DNA of 64,000 bases from Paragyromitra xinjiangensis. Lineage: Eukaryota; Ascomycota; Pezizomycetes; Pezizales; Discinaceae. The notes below the pieces were generated by a model that made no database searches, was not told the DNA's origin, and saw only the letters and a program-made list of their open reading frames with translations. Shown here in pieces: positions 20,460 through 29,830 of the stretch (its first letter is position 1; every line of letters starts with the position of its first letter). A program made the position numbers and the translations under genes. The stretch lies in contig JBCAMK010000015.1 in the NCBI GenBank assembly GCA_038503065.1, positions 992,001 through 1,056,000 on the forward strand. The letters run 5' to 3'.

Positions 20460-20800
20460 AAAATACAGATGACCCGCCGCCAGAATCACCGTCCCTATAA
20501 TGAATATAAAAGAGCCGCCGAGGGAAATAAGAATAAGAGATATACTAGTACAGAGATACACCCGCCCCGCAATAAGAATAGCAAAGAAACCCCACCCCGC
20601 AATAAGGATACAAGAAATAAGAAGAGCCACCGCAATAAGAATAGGAAAGAGATATATCCGCCCCGCAATGAGTATAAGAAAGAGATATCCACCCCGCAAT
20701 AAGGATAAGAAGAGATACCCGCACCAATACAGCAAGAAAATGATCCACCGCAAAGAGATATATTAGCACTAAGAGATATATAGGGAAGAGACCGCCGCAC
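20460..20800. repeat. ~30-bp minisatellite (CGCCCCGCAATAAGAATA...)
   Basis: About eight degenerate units of CCGCCCCGCAATAAGAATA plus GAAAGAGATATAT. Several chance frames cross it. No gene inferred. Confidence 0.65.
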
Positions 20801-20917
20801 AAGAAACTGCTAAAGAGAAAAGCCAGACAAACCCCCCCGCAGAATAATCTGCTTACGGGTGTTAGTTCAGAGAGTCAAGAAAGAGGGGGGTTTAGCCAAA
20901 TACTTACTACTATACGC

Positions 20918-22954
20918 TTATTCGCCATCGTGCTCCGAATCACTATTATAGCTGTGGGGGGGGAGCTGAGAAGAGGGGGGGGGCGGAGAAAGTCGTGTAC
21001 TGCTAGATCTTCCTGCACCTCCCGCACCTCCCAGAGTTGAGTCCTGGGATACTGTTATACCACCAATCTCGTCGCTTTCTTTTTTCTCCAGCACTTCCGG
21101 GATGGAGGGAGCAATTGACGCAAGGGAAGAAGCACGGCTGGAAGGGCGCGCAAGAGCGGGGGAAGAAGAAGCACGCGCCGGAGAAGGTTTTGGAAGGCTC
21201 TTACGAGACAGCTGCGCCATCATATAAGGATTATCTCCCCTACCCAACGTAAAAGAGCTTGTGCGGGGAAGTGCGGAGAGTTGAGCCTGTTGCGCTGTGC
21301 CCTGGCGCTGAGGGGCGGGAACAGCTGGCTTATGGAGGCCAGAACTAGCTGCTCGGAGCACTTCAACGGCACGCAGTTTTTCTTGCGCCTCATCCAAGTC
21401 CATAGCGGCCCCCTTATACTTACCGTACAGGTCTTTCAAGACTGTCATTCTCATCTCAATACCCCGGGTCTTCTTGGTGACTTCTTCAGTCTCCGCGCGA
21501 AGTGCCAAAGTGCGCATCTGTATATCATAATTGAGAGCATCCAGCCGCTGTGCCTCTTCGTCGAGAAGGCGCAGGTGGATTTGACTCTTAGCCCAGATAT
21601 TTGAGCGCGCATAGAGATTAGAAACCTCCGTGGCGTACCGCTGCGGGGGCTCAAAGAATGCGGTAGGCTGCTGTACACTGCTCTCAATCTCGCTGTGGAA
21701 AACGGGGCGGTCTGCGAGCGCGTCGTTTTCCTCGAGGCTCACCGCGCGCTTTGAGAGAAAAGACTGCGTAAGACGCTCCTCGTAGTCCTTTCCCACCTGG
21801 GCGAGGTTTTCAGCCTCCTCTATAGAAGGGTTAAACTCGTGCATTGGCTCGATAGACCCGCCAGGCAACTTATCGCTAAGTTCAGCGACGGTAGAATCGT
21901 ACTCGGAGTCCTCGTCAGAAAGAGCGCAGTTATTCCAGAAGGCTTGCGGGAGAGGCGGGCGGCCTTTCGTATGCGCCCACATGCTATAGTCATCGAGGTA
22001 ACTGGCAGCCGGAGGCCAGCGATAACCCTTTCCTGCGCGTGGATTTGGGTACGCGGTGAGATCTTTGGCGACGGAAGAATTGCTATGAGAGCCGGGAAGA
22101 CGAAGTTCACCAAACACATAGCAAGCAACGACCTGCAGAAATATACGCAGCAAGGTTTCGACCCACCAGCCGCCCTCCTCGTCGTCTTCCGCGATCCAAG
22201 AAATGTACCCCGCGGGAGCCGGCGCAGTGCGAACAGCGAAAAGAATCTTGCGGAAGACGCTAACTAGCTCTAGGGGGCCGAATTGTATCCCACCTTCGGC
22301 GGTAAGAGCAAGTTCAGGAAGTCTGTGCTTGCCATTCCTATATATATATATATGGTTAGCTGCGGCGATTAGACTCTGCGGGGCAGTGATTACTTTGCGC
22401 GGGTGAATTCAGGCTCAAAAGCTTTGTAGGCGTCGGAGTTGGCGTAAGCTAACCCAAAGATCCTGACCTGCGTGCAAAAATGGCCCATGAATTCATCATA
22501 AACCTTCTCAAGGAATCCTGCGAGCTCATCGCGGTGCTGATGGAGGGCGAGAGGCACGGTCAAATCTAGGAGCGCAGCCATCTCGTCGGGGGTAAACCCA
22601 CGCCGCACGAAGAAAATTGTGGCCCACAGAACATAGCAGCGGCCTTTCCAATCATCTCCAGACTAGAAGTAAACAGATGTTAGCGCAGCGCATACTGTGC
22701 GCGGAGAAAGGCGGGGCACGAACTATGGATGCCTTCATGAACCGGCGAAGGTTTTCGGGAAGAAAATCTTCCATGGGCTCGAATTGATTCTTTTTGCTCC
22801 TAGGCGTGATGACCTTGGCTTTCGGCGGCATCGTAGGGGTTTCGGGGGCCGGCGAATCAACTGTGCGGTGACGTTTCGAGGCAGCCGGAGGGGGTGTAGT
22901 ACCGCCAGTAGGCCCTTTCGAAGCATCGTTCTTGCGCTGTCGTTTAGGCGGCAT
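20918..22954 (-). CDS. Lineage-specific coiled-coil protein, three exons
   Basis: Exons (minus) are 22954-22724, 22662-22394 and 22337-20918; the two introns (61 and 56 nt) end TTCTAG and TATATATAG and keep the frame, giving 639 aa. The N-terminus (MPPKRQRKNDASKG) is basic and disordered, and is followed by helical hydrophobic segments around RCYVLWATIFFVRRGFTP and LLRIFLQVVACYVFGELRLP. A Glu/Arg/Leu-rich probable coiled coil spans about residues 405-490 (SQIHLRLLDEEAQRLDALN...). The tail is rich in Ser/Pro/Ala. I recognise no domain. Another ATG at 23020 would add 22 residues; I chose 22954 because the sequence from there resembles a normal start and the intervening residues are atypical. 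It is divergent from the gene at 23711. Confidence 0.6.
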
Positions 22955-23710
22955 ACTGTGTTTGTTTGGTGGGGGGGAGTTTGTGTGCCGCAAAGAGGAT
23001 ATGGCGACTGATTTAAGCAAAAGCAGGCTGCGGACGAAGAATCTAACGTGCGGGCAGGAATCAGAGAACGCGAATTAGTGGGGGAAGGGCCGCAGATGAG
23101 GGGTTGGAGGATGTTGAGATTTAGGTAGAGGTTTGGGAGAGCAATTCCACCAGGCTGTAGGAGCGGAAGGTTGGGAAGAGTAGGGCTTAGGGTTGTGGCG
23201 GAGAATGTGGCGCGCCGCAAAACCTACAGCCTGGCGAGCGAGGCTAGTTGATAGTAATGATTGGAATGGGGTTTTGCGCTGGAATCCAGCGCAAAACCTT
23301 CAAAACACGTGGTAATTAATATTACTAATGGTAAGCCCAACATCGTGCTAGCTTCTGGAGACGTCATACCTGCCCAGCAAGCTCAACCTCCTGGAACCCC
23401 CTGAGCAACTACACCTCGGTCTCTCGACCTTTCTCACCCCCAGAGCAACTTTCCCCTAAGGGTTGAGCATCGCAGCACCATATACACCTCTATTCTACTG
23501 TGATTATTGTTTGGAGGTAAGAGCTCTATATTTCGAGTCTAGTACTTTGCCGCTCTGGCGGGATATCTAGTCTGGCATTACGTGTTGGGAGTTGGCGTCC
23601 GCGAGAGGAGATAGATGATTACACGCTGGTTTGTGTTTATCGCGCTTTGTGCTAATAACCTAACACATTCTCTCCTTTTGCAGGGTAGAAATACTTCTGG
23701 CTATCTATCA
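22955..23710. promoter_or_regulatory. Divergent intergenic region with a near-perfect palindrome
   Basis: A 756-bp spacer between two divergent orphan genes. It contains an inverted repeat GGTTTTGCGCTGGA / TCCAGCGCAAAACC at 23269-23297, with only the centre unpaired, related to the dispersed CCAGCGCAA repeat. A likely 5'-UTR intron of the plus-strand gene ends CTTTTGCAG at about 23683. Confidence 0.45.
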
Positions 23711-24536
23711 ATGTCGAATCCTAGCAACGAAGCCTACCAATCACTAAAGACATGGTTCGCAAGGGGGATGTTTACAGGGAATGCTAAAGCCATGATAAAG
23801 CGGTATATCGATTTGATGGGGAAGAAGGGTGAGAAAATCACCACCGAAGATGTGAAGGTTTGTTTGGTTTGGAGTCCAGGTGCGGAGCGCCCTTTGGCTA
23901 ATAGAAACTATATATAGAGGTGGATGGCAAAAGAGAGAGCAAGACTCTCTGAGAACGAGCGAACTCGTGGCCTCTTTGCAGAAGCAATGCTGTGGGCTAA
24001 GAGGTGATTAAACTCCCGATCCTCAGCTAATTCCTTAACTAACTGAGATAAGCAATCCAAACCCTTCTCCATGGGAGCGGAGCCAGTGGTATCGCGACTT
24101 CAATGCCACAACCACCCCCTCTACACCCCAAAATGCAACACCAGTTGTATCTGCTACCAACCCTCCCACTAAACGTTTTTTAATTACTGGAGGGCAGCCA
24201 ACGGAACCTATAACTCCTGACACTCAGGAGCTCGGGGTTCCGGCTTCTGAAGCTGGCAGCTCGCGTTTGCCAACCCCGAGTTCGCAGGTGCAGACCCGGG
24301 CGGAAAGCTTTCTGTTGCCAACCAAAGAACGAGTTTCTAAGAAGAAGCGGGTCCGTAAAACCCAACTTCAACTCTTGCTCGACACGCACCAGACGCTCCC
24401 CCCTAGTTTTTTTATTTCGGTAACGCGCTTGATCACTACCGGTTCAGGCGAGGAGGAAGGTTGGGCGGGAAGGCTTCGTCCTCGAAGACCTGTACGCTAT
24501 TCGGCTGGGGGGAAAGCGAGACGGGGGAGTGATTGA
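23711..24536 (+). CDS. Orphan protein, three exons
   Basis: Exons 23711-23857, 23918-24003 and 24053-24536 join in frame to 238 aa (introns 60 and 49 nt; the second has branch CTAAC). It begins MSNPSNEAYQSLKTWFARGM, with a helical domain through AMLWAKS at about residue 77, then a Thr/Pro-rich disordered segment and a basic stretch (KERVSKKKRVRKTQ) that could be a nuclear localisation signal. The last ~20 residues are Arg/Gly-rich. No family recognised. The short 49-nt intron is the least certain step. Confidence 0.5.
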
Positions 24537-25247
24537 ATTTCTGTTCTGGGTTGGGTTTCTCGGGGGGGGGGGGGGTTACTTCGCTTCAGAGCGACCATTG
24601 ATTATTTTTAGGAGTTGGATCGGATTTCTTTTGGGGTTTATTTCTTATCCGTGGCAAGTAAGTGGGTAGTTGTGAATCGATTAAACGGAAGATTTTTAAC
24701 GTTTAGATTGACGATTAGCATTTCTCATTTTTAGGTTGGTATCCTTCTTCATGGGTTTTCGCACCATTCGCTATATGCAGCTGATAAGCGCTTGAATTAA
24801 GACGATGTACGTATTAGCACTGGAATCTGTGATATCTGCTTGAATTAAGGCGTGATATATCGGCTCACACCTCCCCTCCGACTAGCAACTTGCGTTTCCC
24901 ACATTCAAACCGGTATTACCCCTGCCTGCCTGCCTCCCTGCTGTTCATTCCATCATTTGTACTACAGCCCTGGATTAGAGCTTGAATCAAGCACAAGTAC
25001 GTATTACGCTGGGATCGCAAACTGTATATAGGGCACGGACCGTCATTTGTGGGAGTTTTCTGAGCCGAATTAGTGGAGGCTCTTCAGAAACACCCTATAG
25101 ACTACAATATTAAGCTGATATCATCGGTTTCAGAAGCAGGTGGCAAACATACAAACGTGAAGGTCTGAGAGCATATAAGAACTCAGCTTCTCCCCTCCCC
25201 GGAATCGCTATTCCTCATCTCCCAAACACCCAATCGCTAAAGGCATC
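24537..25247. repeat. Intergenic region with dispersed repeat cores
   Basis: No gene seen. A poly-G run is at about 24562-24574. Copies of GCGCTTGAATTAAG...TACGTATTAGC...CTGGAATC lie near 24787-24830 and 24975-25015. Confidence 0.45.
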
Positions 25248-25662
25248 ATGACCAACGAGAAGCCTACCACCAAGCCGATTAAGATCAGCGAGTTTAAACT
25301 CAGTACCCGTCCCGTCTTACCGGAAGAGGTAACGCGAGCGGCCTTCCGCAATAGGTATGTACCACCTGTAATCTAGATATTTGCGCTGAGGTCCAAATAG
25401 CAGCTACAATCACTCTGTGGCGGAGATAAATGCCCGCAGGAAGGTTTGGTTCGGCAAAAGCCCAAGGAATGGCTTTCTTAAGCCGATTCATTTGCAATAT
25501 GGGAAACCTCACAAACTTACCCCGAGATTTTTCTGCCAGGCCGACCGCCTCACGATACAGGATTGGCAAATCTTGGGCAGCTACTACGGGCTACCGTTCC
25601 CATCTCAATTCACGGAAAGGGAATGCAAGTTATACTATTATAGGGTCTTTGGATGGATTTGA
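25248..25662 (+). CDS. Small orphan protein, two exons
   Basis: Exons 25248-25354 and 25401-25662 (46-nt intron, donor AG|GTATGT, acceptor AAATAG) give 122 aa: MTNEKPTTKPIKISEFKLST then VWFGKSPRNGFLKPIHLQYG and a C-terminus ending YYYRVFGWI. The initiation context GGCATCATGACC is good and a TATATAAG-like box is about 75 bp upstream. No known domain recognised. Confidence 0.5.
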
Positions 25663-26948
25663 ATTGTTGGTACCTTACGAAACTCAGTTACTGGATATGA
25701 CTAATTCGAACTGCCCTAGGACTCTACGAATTGGGGGGGGGGGACGCTATTTTTCCTGGGAACCTTGTAGGCTGGGTGGATATATATTCTTCGAGGCATA
25801 TTGGGAGGTTTAGTTTATAAAGGAATGAATATTGATGCGTCGTTCTCTATTGGTGTTTTACTGCTAAAGTTGCGGGGCTATTGGTGAAAGGCTACATCCA
25901 TGCCCCTATTCCGCTACTTAAGAATTCGAATTTGCAGTTCGCATTTCCCATATCCCATACCCAAATACAGATAATATCCGTACTTGCGCTGGAATTAGGG
26001 ATAGAAACTTGGGCATGGAAACACAAATCCGATGCCTGATACGCTATTCCCTGTGCGCACCTAAATAAGTGCTTGAATTAAGATGATAACCGTACTTGCG
26101 CTGGAATTAGGGATAGAAACTTAGGGCACGGAAACACAAATCCGACGCTTGATACGTCATTCTTCATACGCACCCAAATAAGTGCTTGAATTAAGGTGAT
26201 AACCGTATCTGCGCTGGAATTAGGGATAGAAACTTAGGGCACGGAAACACAAATCCGAATGCCATTCCCTGTGCGCACCTAAATAAGTGCTTGAATTAAG
26301 ATGATAACCGTACTTGCGCTGGAATTAGGGATAGAAACTTAGGGCACGGAAACACAAATCCGACGCTTGATACGTCATTCTTCATACGCACCTAAATAAG
26401 TGCTTGAATTAAGGTGATAATCGTACTTGCGCTGGAATCAAGGATGTCTGATTGAAATAATATCTTAGTAATATTTACTGTAATAATAATTGCAGAAACT
26501 AAATGGAAGTACTACAAAAGGATCGTCCCACCGCAAGCTTGCTTTGTGAGAAAGCTGCTGACAAAAAGAACATAGCCAGGATCAAGAAGGTACGAAGGGA
26601 TTGAAGGATGGAGTCGTGAGTTGCTAGCCCGGGGGTGGGAGATGCGAGTTGAATAAACATTCAGCTTGCAAGAATACCCTAGATTCCAGCGCAAGCGCGT
26701 ACTTCGCCTTGATTAAAGCGCACATTTCAATATTTTGAACTAAAAAGTAGTATCATGTATGGGAAAATTGGTAATATATTAGGCTCGTCTAGGAATCTAT
26801 TATTCACACATAAGGTAGGCTAACACGATTAAAAGGAGGAAGAGACTTGCTAAAGTAGAAGACCAACATGACGGGAGAAGCTGAAGCTGAAGTAGGTGAC
26901 AAATCTTAAACTAAGAGGAGAAAACCCTTCCCTATATCTTAACCTTCT
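25663..26948. repeat. ~112-bp tandem repeats (about 25970-26450) and flanking unique DNA
   Basis: Four to five copies of a unit containing GTACTTGCGCTGGAATTAGG, GATAGAAACTTAGGGCACGG, AAACACAAATCCGA and GTGCTTGAATTAAG. One unit is shortened by loss of the GACGCTTGATACG part. A reverse-complement core (GATTCCAGCGCAAGCGCGTA) follows at about 26683. No gene. Confidence 0.7.
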
Positions 26949-28564
26949 TTAGTTGTCGTTTCTCTCTAGAGCTCTACCTAATAAAGCTTCCCAAATACGA
27001 ATTCTAAGTCTCGAATATGCAATTACACCAGCTTCATCTCCTGGAATATCTGCTCCACAATCGCGGGCCCAGGTTTCCAGGGTCTCTATGTTCAGGTCCA
27101 TCTCTAGAGGGTTCTCCAAGAAAACCTGGTCTTCGTCAGAGTCTTGTGGGCGTGGGTATCTCTCCGAGGCATAATTATCGTCGTCCCGATCTAGCGTACC
27201 TGGTGGAAAGGCCCTCAGCGGAAAATCTGGGTATTGGTTGAGGTGAGCCCATCCATCATTCCACATGCGAATTGGGGATTTAGAGTTGGCAGTTCTGACG
27301 GAATGATAATCCCAGTAACGTCGAAATGAGTTCAAGGCTTCTTGAATTCTCCACTGAAAGACTCGAGTCACGCAATGGCGGTCAATTGCCCAATTTTCGT
27401 GCCCGCGGTTGGATAGGATACCTGTATCTTCGAGACTGTGAAAGATACCCCTAAAACGACTCCCCACCTTTGTACCATGATCATACCAGAGACGCTCAAT
27501 TCGTGTATTTTGTGTTGATTTACCAGTTAAAGCAGGGCGAATAGAATTGGGGTGTAGTCGAATCATTTCTTCAACGACGAGAACGTTTTCACCACCCTTA
27601 TCGCAGCGAGTCTTCTCCGGGATCCCGAACTGATCTACAGCACTTTTGAAACATTCTAAGAGAGTTATAAGAATTGTTTGGGTCTTGGAGAGTGGGGTGG
27701 AGTAGGCGTACCAAGCACGGTTTCTGAGTGGTTATTTGTTCTGCATTCGAGCCACATGATCCTACGGGAAAATCCATCGATAGCACCGTGTATAATGAAG
27801 CCCCAGCGGATAAGCTTGTGATGCCCATCGAAGTGCCACACCGAGTTTGGGCTGGGGACAAAGTATCTGATACGATTTGGCAGTTGCCGAATGCCAGTTG
27901 GCAAACGTCGAGTGGGATCTACTCTTAAAAGGCTATCCCGGATGCGCTGATAGGTTATCCTAACGCCTTCCGATCTTAGGCACGCAACGACAGCTCGATA
28001 CCCAGATCGCGGATGCTGCCTAAGAACGTGAATTACGAGAGAATCAACATCCTCATCGGTAAATATCTGCCAGTTAAGCTGCCCTTGCTCTCTTCGGCGT
28101 CTATATAGCGTGGAGCAGGAAAAGTCGCTGTGCGGAAGAATATCTTTAAGGCGATATCCTTGATTCATGATCTCATGAAAGGAATCAAGGTGAATCTCGA
28201 TTCGTGGCCTTCCGATAATAGAGTTACGATCACCGACTAATTCTCCAGAAGGTATGGTCAACATGGGGTTCGGATTAAACGTAACCATATTTTGGGCTTC
28301 GACAAGTCGGGAAAGAGAGATCGCGACTTGCTCTCTCCATGGTGCTAGAGAAGCTGGGCTCAGCGAGTCAGTAAGACTTCCGAATTGAGAACTGAGATCC
28401 TCTAAACGCTGTCTTTGGGCTGTGATCTGATCCATTGTATGAGGGACCGATGAAGCTAGGTATTGCTCAGTTTGCACCAAAACCGCAACCACCAGATCCC
28501 AAAAGCCATCCCAACGATTGGTAGCAGTCTCTCGACCAAAAGAGCGCGCAACGTTTAATGGCAT
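26949..28564 (-). CDS. IS3-like integrase/transposase (rve core), apparently intact
   Basis: Exons 28564-27712 and 27655-26949 are joined by a 56-nt intron (donor CTTG|GTACGC, acceptor CTCTTAG), giving 519 aa. After an N-terminal coiled region and an HTH-like segment come the DDE integrase motifs: SVWHFDGHHKLIRWGFIIHG (first Asp), EKTRCDKGGENVLVVEEM (second Asp) and TGKSTQNTRIERLWYDHG (Glu). It matches the eukaryotic integrase-core family I remember from animals and fungi (typically HIDGHHKLIRW...SDKGGEN...STHNQRIERLW), related to IS3EU-type DNA transposons. No stop or frameshift is seen. Terminal repeats were not identified, so I cannot delimit an element. A domesticated single gene is the alternative. 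Confidence 0.75.
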
Positions 28565-28599
28565 ATCGGGCTTGGGAGTAGTGGCCTCTGGTCGATGGC

Positions 28600-29520
28600 T
28601 GGGATTTGGGGATCAGAACCCGGCAGTTTGGAATTCGGAAGTGGGATTAGAAATGTAAATGGGCGATAGGTTCCCCAATTTATATAAGCAATAGATATTG
28701 GCTGAAGCTAGAGGGAGGTTGAATTATATAGTGGGAGTTAGCAATTGAGAATTGGAGACTAGCGATTGGGGATTCGAAAGTGGATATAGTATGCAAATAA
28801 GTGTGGAAGGGGTTTGGAGATGCTAGCTAGGAGCTGGGAGTCAGCAGAGTCATAGAATATATAAGAGTAAGCAAATCGTACTAAGAGCTGGAAATTGGGA
28901 ATTGCTAGTTTGAAGTTCGAAGGTCGAGATATATAGCAGGTGGGAGTTGGCAGTTAGGAATTTGGAATTTGGAATTTGGAATTGGAGGTTGGCAATTGGG
29001 AAGTTGAAAGTTGATATGGTATGTAAGGTACGAAAGGGGTTCGGAGATGCTAGGAGCTGGGAGTTAGCAGAGCCATGCAGTGTATCAGAGTAAGCAAACC
29101 ATACTAAGAGCTGGAAATTGGGAGTTGGCAATCGGGAATCCGAGAGTAGATATAGTAACGTGAACAGGGCGAGATTTCCCAGTTTGTGTCGGCAACGAGT
29201 TTGAGCTATTCGGCTGAAGCTGGAGGCTGAAGGTAGGTTTATACAGCAGGGGAGTATTGGCAATTGGGAGTTAGCAATTGGGAATTCGCAATTGGGAGCT
29301 GGCAATTGGGAATTCGCAATTGGGAGTTATTAATTGGGAATTCGCAATTGGGAGTTATCAATTGGGAATTCGCAATTGGGAGCTGGCAATTGGGAATTCG
29401 CAATTGGGAGTTAACAAGTTAGCAATTGGGAATTCGCAATTGGGAGCTGGCAATTGGAAATTAGTAGTTGGGAATTCACAATTGGGGATTGGAGGTCGAG
29501 AAACGTAATTATAGTAGATC
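28600..29520. repeat. Minisatellite of 14-15 bp AATTGGGA(A/G)TTSGC units
   Basis: Loose copies begin around 28735. A dense array of AATTGGGAATTCGC and AATTGGGAGCTGGC spans about 29258-29490. All small ORFs here are repeat translations. It lies upstream of the integrase gene. Confidence 0.75.
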
Positions 29521-29594
29521 CGCTGGTGCTGTAGGTGAGTTGAGCCCGTGAACGATATTGGAAGAGGTTGGGAGATGAGGCACTAGGCACAGTA

Positions 29595-29830
29595 CAGACG
29601 CTTAAATCCAGCGTATATGCCAAGATTTACCACCGGTGGCATATATATTCTCTATTCGCCCACCGGTGGTGAATTATTTTCTATTAGGCCACCGGTGGCA
29701 AATTAATTTACCACTGGTGGTTAATTTTGGCACCTGGCACTGAATTAAGTACAAATTCCGGGAATATGCGCTGAAATCCAGCGCATCTGTACGCGAATTT
29801 ACCACCGGTGGTAAATTAGGTTTTGACCCA
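29595..29830. repeat. Cluster of ACCACCGGTGGT palindromes
   Basis: Copies of the 12-bp palindrome or near-copies lie at about 29629, 29660, 29688, 29710 and 29801. The last is embedded in a perfect 22-bp palindrome (AATTTACCACC and its complement, about 29797-29818). AAATCCAGCG occurs at both sides (about 29604, 29774). Confidence 0.7.

Noticed and set aside
20460..20800. Several 77-101 codon ORFs on both strands
   Set aside because: All are translations of the CGCCCCGCAATAAGAATA minisatellite.
26949..27712. Frameshift in the integrase gene
   Set aside because: The frame change at 27656-27711 is a 56-nt GT...AG intron; splicing restores the expected SETVLECFKSAVDQFG motif.
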